Notes under the pieces: generated by a model
What the model saw: the letters and a program-made list of their open reading frames with translations, nothing else
Database searches by the model: none
Told to the model about the DNA's origin: nothing
Position numbers and translations under genes: made by a program
NCBI RefSeq assembly: GCF_900091955.1
Contig: NZ_FMDF01000227.1
Location: 1 to 64,000, forward strand
From: Streptomyces sp. Ncost-T10-10d
Lineage (GTDB): Bacteria > Actinomycetota > Actinomycetes > Streptomycetales > Streptomycetaceae
Reading direction: 5' to 3'
Length of the DNA: 64,000 bases
Shown: positions 16,786 to 25,407 of the stretch, piece by piece
Layout: the number at the start of each line of letters is the position of its first letter
How positions within the stretch are numbered: position 1 is the stretch's first letter

Positions 16786-17663
16786 GCGACCACGAGTGGG
16801 AGCCTTTCGGGCCCCGGGCGGCCGGTCCCTCCGGCCCCCGAAACTCCGGCAGCCCCAGCGGCCCCCGCAGCCCCGGTGGCCACACAGCCTCGCGCGGAGC
16901 CGCCGAGGGGCCCGGGCACGACGCCGCCGGTGCGTATCTCCTCGGCATTCTGGACGATGCCGAGGCCTCCGCCTTCGAGGCGCATCTGGCCGACTGCGAC
17001 CTGTGCGCCGCCCATCTCGACGAGTTCGCCGGCCTGGAACCCATGCTCGCGTTGCTCTCGGAGTCCCCGGCCGCCGTACCGGGCGCCCGCCCCGTCCCGC
17101 ACGTCCCGCAGCCGCCCGCGCCCCGCATGCTCGACCGGCTGGTCGACGAGGTCGCGGTCGAACGGGCCGGACGCAGGCGCCGCTCCAGGTATCTGGTCGC
17201 GGCGGCAGCCGCGCTGATCATCGGCGGTCCGGCGGTCGCGGTCCTGGCGACCGGCAACGACGGTACCTCGGCGCGGGCGGCCGACCCGTACCCCACCAGC
17301 CCCGCCGAGGACGTCTTCTTCCACCACATGATGGAGAAGGTGCGGGCCACCGACCCCACCACCAAGGTCGACGCCACCATCGGCATGGAGAAGAAGGCAT
17401 GGGGCACCCACACCGTGCTGGAGCTCAAGAACGTCACGGGTCCGGAGAAATGCAGCCTGGTCGCCGTGTCGAAGACCGGTGAGGAGGAGATCGTCACCTC
17501 CTGGTCCGTACCGAAGTGGGGATACGGCATCAAGGACTCCCCGCACCCGGCCTCGAAGTACCCGCTCTATGTCCACGGCGGCGCGGCGATGGACCGCGGC
17601 GACATCGACCATTTCGAGGTGCGTACGTTCGACGGCAGGCGACTGGTGGAGGTCGACGCCTGA
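16782..17663 (+). CDS. rsuA: Anti-sigma factor RsuA, ZAS-type membrane protein
   Basis: The 293-residue protein has a Pro/Gly-rich N-terminus and then a zinc-binding anti-sigma domain with H68-x3-C72-x2-C75 (AHLADCDLC). One membrane helix lies at about residues 136-157, and the C-terminal domain (about 135 residues) is extracytoplasmic. It should hold SigU inactive at the membrane. Translation is coupled to sigU by a 4-bp overlap. It differs from many ZAS proteins in carrying 45 extra N-terminal low-complexity residues before the zinc domain. Confidence 0.88.
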   Translation: MSDHEWEPFGPRAAGPSGPRNSGSPSGPRSPGGHTASRGAAEGPGHDAAGAYLLGILDDAEASAFEAHLADCDLCAAHLDEFAGLEPMLALLSESPAAVPGARPVPHVPQPPAPRMLDRLVDEVAVERAGRRRRSRYLVAAAAALIIGGPAVAVLATGNDGTSARAADPYPTSPAEDVFFHHMMEKVRATDPTTKVDATIGMEKKAWGTHTVLELKNVTGPEKCSLVAVSKTGEEEIVTSWSVPKWGYGIKDSPHPASKYPLYVHGGAAMDRGDIDHFEVRTFDGRRLVEVDA

Positions 17664-17767
17664 TCGAGACTCCGCCGTGCCATTTCGATACGCGCGGCAG
17701 GGTGCGCGGCGGCCCCCGCTTCGCATAGGGTTGACGGCTGCCCAATGCACGTCAGAAGGGGGCCTCG

Positions 17768-20146
17768 GTGGCCGCGCAGGATGCCGCTGTCGATTCGATG
17801 CGGGACCGGGAAATCGGTGTCGAGCAGGAACATCTCGACCGTGTTTATCACCGCCTCGAAGAGAAGATCCACGAGGCGGAATTTCTCATGAATGACGCCG
17901 TCAAGCGCGGCCAGGTCGGTACCCCCGGAGCGCTCGCCGAGCGCGACGCCCAGGTGTTCCGGGCCGGAATCCACCTCAACCGGCTGAACAGCGAGTTCGA
18001 GGACTTCCTCTTCGGAAGGATCGATCTGCTGCTCGGCAAGGACGGCGAACGGGGCCCGGACGGCGCGTACACCTCCGTCGAACCGGCCGACGACGCCGTA
18101 CGCGACGACAACTCCGCCGATATCGCGGAGACGCTGCACATCGGCCGGATCGGGGTCCTCGACTCCGACTACGCGCCGCTGGTCATCGACTGGCGCGCAC
18201 CGGCCGCCGCACCGTTCTACCGGTCGACGCCGAAGGAACCGGGCAGGGTGGTACGCCGCCGGGTCATCCGCTCCAAGGGCCGCAAGGTCCTCGGGGTCGA
18301 GGACGACCTGATGCGCCCCGAGCTCACCGCGTACCTGGGCGGCGACAAGCTCCCCGTCATCGGCGACGGCGCCCTGATGGCGGCGCTCGGCCAGGCCCGC
18401 AGCCACACCATGCGGGACATCGTCTCCTCCATCCAGGCCGAACAGGACCTGGTGATCCGGGCACCCGCCGCCTCCGTCACCGAGGTGTCCGGCGGCCCCG
18501 GCACCGGTAAGACCGCCGTCGCCCTGCACCGCGCCGCGTACCTCCTCTACCAGGACCGGCGGCGTTACGCGGGCGGCATCCTCGTCGTCTCGCCGACCCC
18601 GCTCCTTGTCGCGTACACCGAAGGCGTGCTGCCGTCGCTGGGCGAGGAAGGACAGGTCGCGATCCGTGCGGTCGGTTCGCTCTCCGACGAGGCGGCCGGG
18701 GTCGAGGGCGCCACCACGTACGACGAACCCGCCGTCGCCCGGATCAAGGGGTCCTCCCGGATGCTCCAGGTGCTGCGCAAGGCGGCACGCGGCGCACTGG
18801 AACAGCCCGGCACCCCCCGCAGGACGGAGGACCGGGACGGCCAGCTGTCCTTCGGCGACGGAGCCGACGAGGCCCCGGCCACCCCGACCCGGCTGCGGGT
18901 CGTCGCGTTCGGCGCCCGTGTCGAACTGAACGCCGACGAACTGCACCGCATCCGGCAGTCCGTCCTCGGCGGCACCGCCCCGGTCAACCTGCTGCGCCCG
19001 CGCGCCCGCAGACTGCTCCTGGACGCCCTGTGGAACAAGTCCTCGGGCCGGGGCCGCTACACCGACCCCGAGCTGGCCGCCGAACTGCGCTCCTCCTTCG
19101 ACGAGGACGTCTCCACCGAGACGCCCTTCCTCGACTTCCTGAACGCCTGGTGGCCCGAACTCACCCCACGCGGGGTGCTCGCCGCGATGGCCGACGAGAA
19201 GCGGCTCGGCCGCTGGGCGCGCCGGGTCCTCAACCAGGGCGAGGTGCGCCGCTTCGCCCGCTCCCTGAAGCGGCTCGACAGCGAAGGGAACGGGCCGCTC
19301 TCCGTACACGACGTGGCGATCCTCGACGAGCTGCAGACGCTGCTCGGCACCCCGCACCGGCCGAAGAAGAAGCGCGAATTCGACCCGCTGGACCAGCTCT
19401 CCGGTCTGGAGGAGCTGATGCCGCAGCGCGAGGAGACCCAGCGCGAGCGGGCCGAGCGGCTGGCCGCGGAGCGTACGGAGTACGCGCATGTCATCGTCGA
19501 CGAGGCGCAGGACCTCACCCCCATGCAGTGGCGCATGGTCGGCCGCCGTGGCCGCCATGCCACCTGGACGATCGTCGGAGACCCGGCGCAGTCCTCCTGG
19601 TCGGATCCGGACGAGGCGGCCCGGGCGCGCGACGAGGCACTCGGCAACCGGCCGCGCCGCCGCTTCACCCTCACGGTCAACTACCGCAACCCGGCCGAGA
19701 TCGCCGAGCTGGCCTCGAAGGTCCTGGCGCTCGCGATGCCCGGAATGGAGTCACCGGCCGCGGTCCGTTCCACGGGTGTGAAGCCGCGCTTCGAGACCGT
19801 ACGCGACGGCGATCTGGCCGCATCGGTGCGCGAGGAGGCGCGGCGGCTGCTGGCCGAGGTGGACGGCACGGTGGGTGTGGTCGTGGCGATGCACCGCCGG
19901 GCGCAGGCCCGCAACTGGCTCGCCGAGCTCGGCGAGCGGGTGGTGGCGCTGGGCAGCCTGGAGGCGAAGGGCCTGGAGTACGACGCCACGGTGGTCGTCT
20001 CGCCCGCGGAGATCGCGGACGAGTCCCCGGCCGGTCTGCGGGTGCTGTACGTGGCGCTGACGCGGGCGACGCAGCAGCTCACGGTGGTATCGGGGGAGCG
20101 GGACCTGCCCGACGAGGACGGCGTCCCGGACCTGCTGAGGGACTGA
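17768..20146 (+). CDS. HelD-family (UvrD-like) RNA polymerase-associated helicase
   Basis: The 792-residue superfamily 1 ATPase starts with a coiled-coil arm (EQEHLDRVYHRLEEKIHEAEFL), as in HelD. Walker A (GGPGTGKTA) is near residue 243, the motif II-like segment VIVDEAQDLTPMQW is near residue 577, and motifs IV-VI are near the C-terminus (NYRNPAEIAELA; VLYVALTRATQQL). HelD proteins remove stalled or antibiotic-bound RNA polymerase from DNA; actinobacterial relatives (HelR) protect against rifamycins. From memory it corresponds to SCO2952. No clear rifamycin-associated element is seen upstream. A TTGACG at 17731 could be a -35 element. Confidence 0.87.
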   Translation: MAAQDAAVDSMRDREIGVEQEHLDRVYHRLEEKIHEAEFLMNDAVKRGQVGTPGALAERDAQVFRAGIHLNRLNSEFEDFLFGRIDLLLGKDGERGPDGAYTSVEPADDAVRDDNSADIAETLHIGRIGVLDSDYAPLVIDWRAPAAAPFYRSTPKEPGRVVRRRVIRSKGRKVLGVEDDLMRPELTAYLGGDKLPVIGDGALMAALGQARSHTMRDIVSSIQAEQDLVIRAPAASVTEVSGGPGTGKTAVALHRAAYLLYQDRRRYAGGILVVSPTPLLVAYTEGVLPSLGEEGQVAIRAVGSLSDEAAGVEGATTYDEPAVARIKGSSRMLQVLRKAARGALEQPGTPRRTEDRDGQLSFGDGADEAPATPTRLRVVAFGARVELNADELHRIRQSVLGGTAPVNLLRPRARRLLLDALWNKSSGRGRYTDPELAAELRSSFDEDVSTETPFLDFLNAWWPELTPRGVLAAMADEKRLGRWARRVLNQGEVRRFARSLKRLDSEGNGPLSVHDVAILDELQTLLGTPHRPKKKREFDPLDQLSGLEELMPQREETQRERAERLAAERTEYAHVIVDEAQDLTPMQWRMVGRRGRHATWTIVGDPAQSSWSDPDEAARARDEALGNRPRRRFTLTVNYRNPAEIAELASKVLALAMPGMESPAAVRSTGVKPRFETVRDGDLAASVREEARRLLAEVDGTVGVVVAMHRRAQARNWLAELGERVVALGSLEAKGLEYDATVVVSPAEIADESPAGLRVLYVALTRATQQLTVVSGERDLPDEDGVPDLLRD

Positions 20147-20201
20147 GACAAGGAGCAGAGGCGCCGCCGGCGAGGCAGATTTTCGAACCGACCTGTCCTG
20201 C

Positions 20202-20228
20202 GGGAATCACTTCTGTGGGGTCTTTGTT
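20202..20228 (+). promoter_or_regulatory. Sigma-R-type promoter (GGGAAT-N18-GTT)
   Basis: GGGAAT at 20202-20207 is followed after exactly 18 bases by GTT at 20226-20228. This is the consensus of the thiol-oxidative-stress sigma factor SigR of Streptomyces (GGAAT-N18/19-GTT). It lies in the 460-bp gap after the HelD gene and directly upstream of a region ending in a strong hairpin terminator. Confidence 0.65.
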
Positions 20229-20234
20229 AGCCTG

Positions 20235-20385
20235 GTGTCGGCACCGGCTCGATCCAAGCCCCCGGGCCCAACCTTCGTCGCTTCGAGCGACCACTTGCCG
20301 CGAGGCGAGCATGGCGGGTCGGTGCCGTTGAACAAGAAGACAGACCCGCGTCACCTTCCGGTGGCGCGGGTCTGTTGTTGTTTGC
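20235..20385 (+). ncRNA. Probable intergenic small RNA between the helD-like gene and the malic enzyme
   Basis: A transcription unit of about 150 nt is bounded by a sigma-R-type promoter (20202-20228) and a 15-bp T-rich terminator (20341-20385). It has no convincing protein: an ATG at 20310 gives only MAGRCR before a stop. The position, beside the SCO2952 homologue, fits a small RNA reported there in S. coelicolor (remembered as scr2952). The 5' end is estimated from the promoter. Alternatively this is a leader with an internal terminator upstream of the malic enzyme. Confidence 0.55.
20341..20380 (+). terminator. Strong hairpin terminator
   Basis: The 15-bp stem (20341-20355 with 20360-20374; one G-T pair) has a ttcc loop and is followed by gttgttgtttg. 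It ends the small RNA or attenuates read-through to the malic enzyme gene. Confidence 0.85.
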
Positions 20386-20476
20386 GGACCTGGCGGCTTC
20401 TTGACGGGGCTTGGCGGTTTCCGGCCCCGCGGGGAGCGGTGGGGGGTTCCGCTGAAGCCGCTGTCTCTCGTATGGT

Positions 20477-20490
20477 GGAAAATACTTTCC
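20477..20490. promoter_or_regulatory. Candidate operator GGAAA-n4-TTTCC upstream of the malic enzyme
   Basis: A perfect 5-bp inverted repeat with a 4-bp AT-rich centre sits in an unusually AT-rich patch (tatggtggaaaatactttccgaaa) 117 bp before the malic enzyme ATG. TATGGT just before it could be a -10 element. The repressor or activator is unknown. Confidence 0.4.
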
Positions 20491-20606
20491 GAAACGCGGC
20501 AGTCATTACCGGCTACCAGCCAGTAGGTGCGACGATCGGGAAGCGTGTCCGAGGCGAGCGCCCCGGCCGCGCGGCAATGAAGCTAAGGAAAGCGAAGGAC
20601 TCGGCC

Positions 20607-22043
20607 ATGGCAACGGCTCCCAGCGTCTCGTACTCGATGACGGTCAGGCTGGAGGTGCCCGCGAGCGGCACAGCAGTCTCCCAGCTGACCACGGCCGTGG
20701 AGTCCTCCGGCGGTTCGGTCACCGGCCTCGATGTGACCGCCTCCGGCCACGAGAAGCTGCGGATCGACGTCACCATCGCCGCCACTTCCACCTCGCACGC
20801 CGACGAGATCGTCGAAAACCTGCGCGGCATCGAGGGTGTCGTGCTCGGCAAGGTCTCCGACCGTACGTTCCTGATGCACCTCGGCGGCAAGATCGAGATG
20901 GCGTCCAAGCACCCCATCCGCAACCGTGACGACCTCTCGATGATCTACACCCCGGGTGTGGCCCGGGTCTGCATGGCGATCGCCGAGAACCCCGAGGACG
21001 CCCGCCGCCTCACCATCAAGCGCAACTCCGTCGCAGTTGTGACGGACGGCTCCGCCGTGCTCGGCCTCGGCAACATCGGTCCGATGGCCGCCCTCCCGGT
21101 GATGGAGGGCAAGGCGGCCCTCTTCAAGCGGTTCGCCGGCATCGACGCCTGGCCGATCTGCCTGGACACCCAGGACACCGACGCCATCGTCGAAATCGTC
21201 AAGGCGATCGCCCCCGGCTTCGCGGGCATCAACCTGGAGGACATCTCCGCACCCCGCTGCTTCGAGATCGAGGCACGGCTGCGCGAGGCCCTGGACATCC
21301 CCGTCTTCCACGACGACCAGCACGGCACCGCGATCGTGGTCCTGGCCGCGCTGACCAACGCACTGCGCGTGGTGGGCAAGGGAATCGGGGACGTGCGGGT
21401 CGTCATGTCCGGCGCCGGAGCAGCCGGTACGGCCATCCTGAAGCTCCTCATCGCCGCGGGCGTCAAGCACGCCGTCGTCGCCGACATCCACGGCGTGGTG
21501 CACGCGGGCCGCGAGGACCTGGTCTCCGCCGACGCCGACTCGCCGCTGCGCTGGATCGCCGACAACACCAACCCCGAATCCATCACCGGCACCCTCAAGC
21601 AGGCCGTCGTGGGTGCCGATGTCTTCATCGGCGTCTCCGCTCCGAACGTGCTGGACGGCGCCGATGTCGCCGCCATGGCCGACGATGCGATCGTGTTCGC
21701 GCTCGCGAACCCGGACCCCGAGGTCGACCCGGCAATCGCCCGCCAGACGGCGGCAGTTGTCGCCACCGGCCGCTCCGACTTCCCGAACCAGATCAACAAC
21801 GTGCTGGTCTTCCCGGGTGTCTTCCGCGGTCTGCTGGACGCCCAGTCCCGCACCGTCAACACGGAGATGATGCTCGCCGCGGCGCGCGCCCTCGCCGATG
21901 TCGTCGCCGAGGACGAGGTGAACGCGAACTACATCATCCCGTCGGTCTTCAACGACAGGGTGGCGGGAGCGGTCGCCGGTGCCGTCCGGGAGGCCGCGAA
22001 GGCGGGGAGCGGCGCTGTGACGGGCTCGGGCGACCTCGACTGA
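20607..22043 (+). CDS. NAD-dependent malic enzyme with N-terminal ACT domain
   Basis: The 478-residue enzyme oxidatively decarboxylates malate to pyruvate. An ACT-like regulatory domain (about residues 1-85; YSMTVRLEVP) is followed by the malic N domain (YTPGVARVC, GLGNIGPMAALPVMEGK with the catalytic Lys, FHDDQHGTA). The Rossmann NAD domain contains GAGAAGTA near residue 270. Malic enzymes of this size with an ACT domain are the bacterial NAD-linked class; from memory the S. coelicolor counterpart SCO2951 is NAD-dependent. The ATG at 20607 has GAAGGA upstream; an in-frame ATG at 20577 would add ten residues. Confidence 0.93.
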   Translation: MATAPSVSYSMTVRLEVPASGTAVSQLTTAVESSGGSVTGLDVTASGHEKLRIDVTIAATSTSHADEIVENLRGIEGVVLGKVSDRTFLMHLGGKIEMASKHPIRNRDDLSMIYTPGVARVCMAIAENPEDARRLTIKRNSVAVVTDGSAVLGLGNIGPMAALPVMEGKAALFKRFAGIDAWPICLDTQDTDAIVEIVKAIAPGFAGINLEDISAPRCFEIEARLREALDIPVFHDDQHGTAIVVLAALTNALRVVGKGIGDVRVVMSGAGAAGTAILKLLIAAGVKHAVVADIHGVVHAGREDLVSADADSPLRWIADNTNPESITGTLKQAVVGADVFIGVSAPNVLDGADVAAMADDAIVFALANPDPEVDPAIARQTAAVVATGRSDFPNQINNVLVFPGVFRGLLDAQSRTVNTEMMLAAARALADVVAEDEVNANYIIPSVFNDRVAGAVAGAVREAAKAGSGAVTGSGDLD

Positions 22044-22063
22044 ACCGTTCACTCACAGAACCC

Positions 22064-22099
22064 GCCACGGCCCCTGTCGGCGTCGCCCACGGCCGTGGC
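22064..22099 (+). terminator. Hairpin after the malic enzyme gene
   Basis: A 9-bp perfect stem (gccacggcc / ggccgtggc) with an 18-base loop begins 20 bp after the stop. The T-run is absent and the loop is long, so it is only a probable terminator. Confidence 0.5.
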
Positions 22100-22431
22100 G
22101 CCCCTCACGTTGGCCTGACGTACGGCGCGTCGCGGGTCGCGGCGCCACAAACGCCCCTTTAGGGTGGGCGGGCGGCGCGTCCCGCAGAGCCCCGCATCCG
22201 CTGCGGACCGCTTTCGGGGAGTCGACGGAACGTCACCACGACGAGGCAGTGGTGCTTTTCGTGTGACTCCGGAGGGTGCCGGATTGGCTTTCCCGCCGCA
22301 GGTGGGGGCAGGATGCGTAATCGGGCGCGAGGGTCTGACGACAGACCCGGGTCCGGGGACTGTCCGAGGGCCCTGGCAGCATCGGCTTCGATCTCACGCC
22401 TCACAGGCAAGAAGAACACGGGAGTAACAAC
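22100..22431 (+). promoter_or_regulatory. Long upstream region of hupA without a gene
   Basis: About 330 bp with no convincing coding frame. It must contain the hupA promoter. Short inverted patches are present (for example gggtctgac-gac-agaccc near 22331-22347), and GGGAGTAAC is the ribosome binding site before the ATG. I could not assign -35/-10 elements with confidence. Confidence 0.4.
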
Positions 22432-22713
22432 ATGAACCGCAGTGAGCTGGTGGCCGCCCTGGCCGACCGCGCCGAGGTGACTCGCAAGGACGCCGACGCC
22501 GTGCTGGCCGCGCTCGCCGAGACCGTCGGTGAGATCGTCGCCAAGGGCGACGAGAAGGTCACCATCCCCGGCTTCCTGACCTTCGAGCGCACCCACCGTG
22601 CCGCTCGCACCGCTCGTAACCCGCAGACCGGCGACCCGATCAACATCCCGGCCGGCTACAGCGTGAAGGTCTCCGCGGGCTCCAAGCTCAAGGAAGCCGC
22701 CAAGGGCAAGTAA
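22432..22713 (+). CDS. hupA: DNA-binding protein HU
   Basis: The 93-residue nucleoid protein has the HU fold: an N-terminal helical dimer region (MNRSELVAALADRAEVTRKD), the IPGFLTFERTHRAARTARNPQTG beta-arm with the DNA-intercalating proline, and a short lysine-containing C-terminus (KLKEAAKGK). It is the short, tail-less HU of streptomycetes (SCO2950 type, from memory), distinct from the long Lys/Ala-tailed HupS. A strong GGGAG site precedes the ATG. It is followed by a perfect terminator. Confidence 0.96.
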   Translation: MNRSELVAALADRAEVTRKDADAVLAALAETVGEIVAKGDEKVTIPGFLTFERTHRAARTARNPQTGDPINIPAGYSVKVSAGSKLKEAAKGK

Positions 22714-22728
22714 GCCCCACAGGCGCGA

Positions 22729-22765
22729 CGAAGGGCGGTCACCCGACCAGGGTGACCGCCCTTCG
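22729..22765 (+). terminator. Perfect 16-bp hairpin terminator of hupA
   Basis: Arms 22729-22744 and 22750-22765 (cgaagggcggtcaccc and its complement) with the loop gacca lie 15 bp after the hupA stop. Being symmetrical, it may also stop transcription coming from murA. Confidence 0.9.
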
Positions 22766-22853
22766 GTGCACCGGCCCCAGAGGGCCCGTTTCCGGGCTTC
22801 TGCCGCCATTGCGGACCAGGGGTGCGGGCCCGGCCCCTCCCGCAAACGGAGAA

Positions 22854-22884
22854 CGGGGGCCCGGGGCAGCGCCCCGAACCCCCG
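22854..22884 (-). terminator. Hairpin downstream of murA
   Basis: The paired arms cggggg/cccccg and cggggc/gccccg are separated by a 2x2 internal mismatch, with the loop agc. They lie 25 bp beyond the murA stop on the minus strand. Confidence 0.65.
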
Positions 22885-22908
22885 TCAGCAACCCTCGGGC
22901 GCCGCGCC

Positions 22909-24249
22909 TCAGACCAGCGCCCCGCCCGGCAGCTCCACCTTCGCGCCGAGCTTCTCCAGCTTCTCCATGAAGTTCTCGTAGCCGCGGTTGATCAGGTCGA
23001 TGCCGTGCACCCGCGACGTGCCCTGCGCCGCCAGCGCGGCGATCAGATACGAGAAACCGCCGCGCAGGTCCGGAATGACCAGATCCGCGCCCTGCAGCTT
23101 CGTCGGCCCGGACACGACCGCGGAGTGCAGGAAGTTGCGCTGACCGAAGCGGCAGTCGGAGCCGCCCAGGCACTCGCGGTAGAGCTGGATGTGCGCGCCC
23201 ATCTGATTGAGCGCGGAGGTGAAGCCGAGCCGGGACTCGTACACCGTCTCGTGGACGATGGACAGGCCCGAGGCCTGCGTCAGGGCCACGACCAGCGGCT
23301 GCTGCCAGTCGGTCTGGAAGCCGGGGTGCACGTCCGTCTCCAGGGCGATGGCGTTCAACGCGCCGCCCGGGTGCCAGAAGCGGATGCCCTCGTCGTCGAT
23401 CTCGAACGCCCCGCCGACCCGGCGGAAGGTGTTCAGGAACGTCATCATCGAGCGCTGCTGTGCGCCCCGCACGTAGATGTTGCCCTCGGTGGCCAGCGCC
23501 GCGGACGCCCAGGAGGCCGCCTCCAGACGGTCCGGGATCGCCCGGTGCGTATAACCGTCCAGCCGGTCGACACCGGTGATCCGGATCGTCCGGTCGGTGT
23601 CCATCGAGATGATCGCGCCCATCTTCTGCAGTACGCAGATGAGGTCCTCGATCTCCGGCTCCACGGCCGCGTTGGACAGCTCGGTGACGCCCTCGGCGAG
23701 CACGGCCGTCAGCAACACCTGCTCGGTGGAGCCCACCGACGGGTACGGCAGCCGGATCTTCGTGCCGCGCAGCCGCTGCGGGGCCTCCAGATACTGGCCG
23801 TCCGCCCGCTTCTCGATGGTCGCGCCGAACTGCCGCAGCACGTCGAAGTGGAAGTCGATCGGCCGGCCGCCGATGTCACAGCCGCCGAGCCCCGGGATGA
23901 ACGCATGGCCCAGCCGGTGCAGCAGCGGGCCGCAGAAGAGGATCGGGATGCGCGACGAGCCCGCGTGGGCATCGATGTCGGCGACATTGGCGCTCTCGAC
24001 ATGGGTCGGGTCCAGGATCAGCTCGCCCGGTTCGTCACCCGGCCGGACCGTCACACCGTGCAACTGCAGCAGCCCCCGCACCACCCGCACGTCGCGGATG
24101 TCGGGCACATTGCGCAGCCGGCTGGGTCCGCTGCCGAGCAGCGCGGCGACCATTGCCTTCGGCACCAGGTTCTTGGCGCCTCTGACGCGGATCTCGCCCT
24201 CCAGCGGGGTTCCGCCGTGGACAAGCAGGACATCGTCTGTGCCGGTCAT
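22909..24249 (-). CDS. murA: UDP-N-acetylglucosamine 1-carboxyvinyltransferase (MurA)
   Basis: The 446-residue enzyme adds enolpyruvate to UDP-GlcNAc, the first committed peptidoglycan step in the cytoplasm. It shows the EPSP-synthase-like repeat architecture. The KN motif near the start (RGAKNLVPKAMVAALL) and the active-site loop GLGGCDIGGRPIDFHF retain the fosfomycin-target Cys. The start at 24249 (MTGTDDVLLVHGG) gives the usual length; the open frame upstream to 24621 is unrelated sequence. It is divergent from the yqgE gene. A Streptomyces genome may carry a second murA paralogue, so essentiality is not implied. Confidence 0.95.
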   Translation of the reverse strand: MTGTDDVLLVHGGTPLEGEIRVRGAKNLVPKAMVAALLGSGPSRLRNVPDIRDVRVVRGLLQLHGVTVRPGDEPGELILDPTHVESANVADIDAHAGSSRIPILFCGPLLHRLGHAFIPGLGGCDIGGRPIDFHFDVLRQFGATIEKRADGQYLEAPQRLRGTKIRLPYPSVGSTEQVLLTAVLAEGVTELSNAAVEPEIEDLICVLQKMGAIISMDTDRTIRITGVDRLDGYTHRAIPDRLEAASWASAALATEGNIYVRGAQQRSMMTFLNTFRRVGGAFEIDDEGIRFWHPGGALNAIALETDVHPGFQTDWQQPLVVALTQASGLSIVHETVYESRLGFTSALNQMGAHIQLYRECLGGSDCRFGQRNFLHSAVVSGPTKLQGADLVIPDLRGGFSYLIAALAAQGTSRVHGIDLINRGYENFMEKLEKLGAKVELPGGALV

Positions 24250-24522
24250 GAATCTCGCGTTCCGGAGTGGTCGGGCAGGGGGCCAACCGAAAGGGTAATG
24301 GCCCACAGCCCCCTCCGTAAGGGAGCGGGGGTGTGCGAACGTCATGAATTCGCCACAACACGCTCTGCTCCCCGACTCTTGCGGAGGGTTACCGTCCGCA
24401 ACGCCCTCCGGGCGGCGCGCTCCCCGTGCATCCGTACGCCCTGAGCTGCGCCCGGTCCCCCTCGGCGACCGGGCGGCCCACTTGGTCCCCGCGGAGAGCG
24501 AAGATGCGGGATCATTTCTGCC

Positions 24523-25083
24523 ATGACCGAGGTGTCCTCGCTCACAGGGCGACTGCTCGTGGCCACACCCGCGCTCGCGGACCCGAATTTCGACCGCGCG
24601 GTGGTGCTGCTCCTCGACCACGACGAGGAGGGCTCACTCGGCGTGGTCCTCAACCGCCCGACCCCCGTCGGCGTCGGCGACATCCTCACGTCCTGGGCCG
24701 GCCTGACCGGCGAACCCGACGTCGTCTTCCAGGGCGGCCCGGTCTCGCTCGACTCTGCGCTCGGCGTGGCCGTCATCCCCGGCGACGAGGGCCCGCTCGG
24801 CTGGCGCCGGGTGTACGGGGCGATCGGCCTGGTGGACCTGGAGGCCCCGCCGGAACTGCTGGCCGCGGCGCTCGGCTCGCTGCGGATCTTTGCCGGGTAC
24901 GCCGGCTGGGGCCCCGGACAGCTGGAGACGGAACTCGGCGAGGGGGCCTGGTACGTCGTCGAGTCCGAGCCCGGAGACGTCTCCTCCCCGCGCCCCGAAC
25001 ACCTCTGGCGAGCGGTCCTGCGCCGCCAGCGCAGCGAACTGGCGATGATCGCCACCTATCCGGACGACCCTTCGCTGAACTGA
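24523..25083 (+). CDS. YqgE/AlgH family protein (UPF0301)
   Basis: The 186-residue protein has the family signature SLTGRLLVATPALADPNFDRAVVLLLDHDEEG, the VLNRPT motif, and FQGGPVS and FAGYAGWGPGQLE(T)EL further on. UPF0301 proteins are widespread, soluble and of unclear function. It is 273 bp from the divergent murA and 30 bp before a DUF3039 gene, with which it may be co-transcribed. Confidence 0.92.
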   Translation: MTEVSSLTGRLLVATPALADPNFDRAVVLLLDHDEEGSLGVVLNRPTPVGVGDILTSWAGLTGEPDVVFQGGPVSLDSALGVAVIPGDEGPLGWRRVYGAIGLVDLEAPPELLAAALGSLRIFAGYAGWGPGQLETELGEGAWYVVESEPGDVSSPRPEHLWRAVLRRQRSELAMIATYPDDPSLN

Positions 25084-25113
25084 TGCTCCGGGCTTTCAGT
25101 ACCCTTGGCGTTT

Positions 25114-25407
25114 ATGAGCACTCTTGAGCCCGAGCGCGGGGCAGGTACGGGCACCCTCGTAGAGCCGACGCCGCAGGTGTCGAACGGCGACGGCGACCAC
25201 GAGCGCTACGCCCATTACGTCCAGAAGGACAAGATCATGGCGAGTGCCCTGGAGGGCACCCCCGTGGTCGCACTGTGCGGCAAGGTCTGGGTCCCGGGTC
25301 GCGACCCGAAGAAGTATCCGGTCTGTCCCATGTGCAAGGAGATCTACGAGTCCATGGGTGCCGGCGGCGACAAGGACAAGGGCAAGGGCGGCAAGGACAA
25401 GAATTGA
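25114..25407 (+). CDS. DUF3039 family protein
   Basis: The 97-residue actinobacterial protein contains the conserved ERYAHYVQKDKIMASAL(E)GTPVVALCGKVW segment and a CPMC pair preceded by CGK, a likely zinc site (C ... CPMC). It ends in a highly charged Lys/Asp/Gly tail. The ATG at 25114 is chosen over a TTG nine bases upstream. The stop is immediately followed by the end of a decayed TnpB element. The function is unknown. Confidence 0.9.
   Translation: MSTLEPERGAGTGTLVEPTPQVSNGDGDHERYAHYVQKDKIMASALEGTPVVALCGKVWVPGRDPKKYPVCPMCKEIYESMGAGGDKDKGKGGKDKN

Noticed and set aside
17700..17768. Rifamycin-associated element before the HelD-like gene
   Set aside because: The inverted repeat expected for that element was not found in the upstream sequence.
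20235..20606. In-frame N-terminal extension of malic enzyme containing a CCC run (possible cysteine attenuator)
   Set aside because: The CCC codons lie in the terminator stem and tail, there is no ribosome binding site, and malic enzyme has a normal start at 20607. A cysteine leader was considered but lacks a stop and a start.
22822..24444. 540-codon plus-strand frame opposite murA
   Set aside because: A mirror of a highly biased coding frame; no domain and no ribosome binding site.
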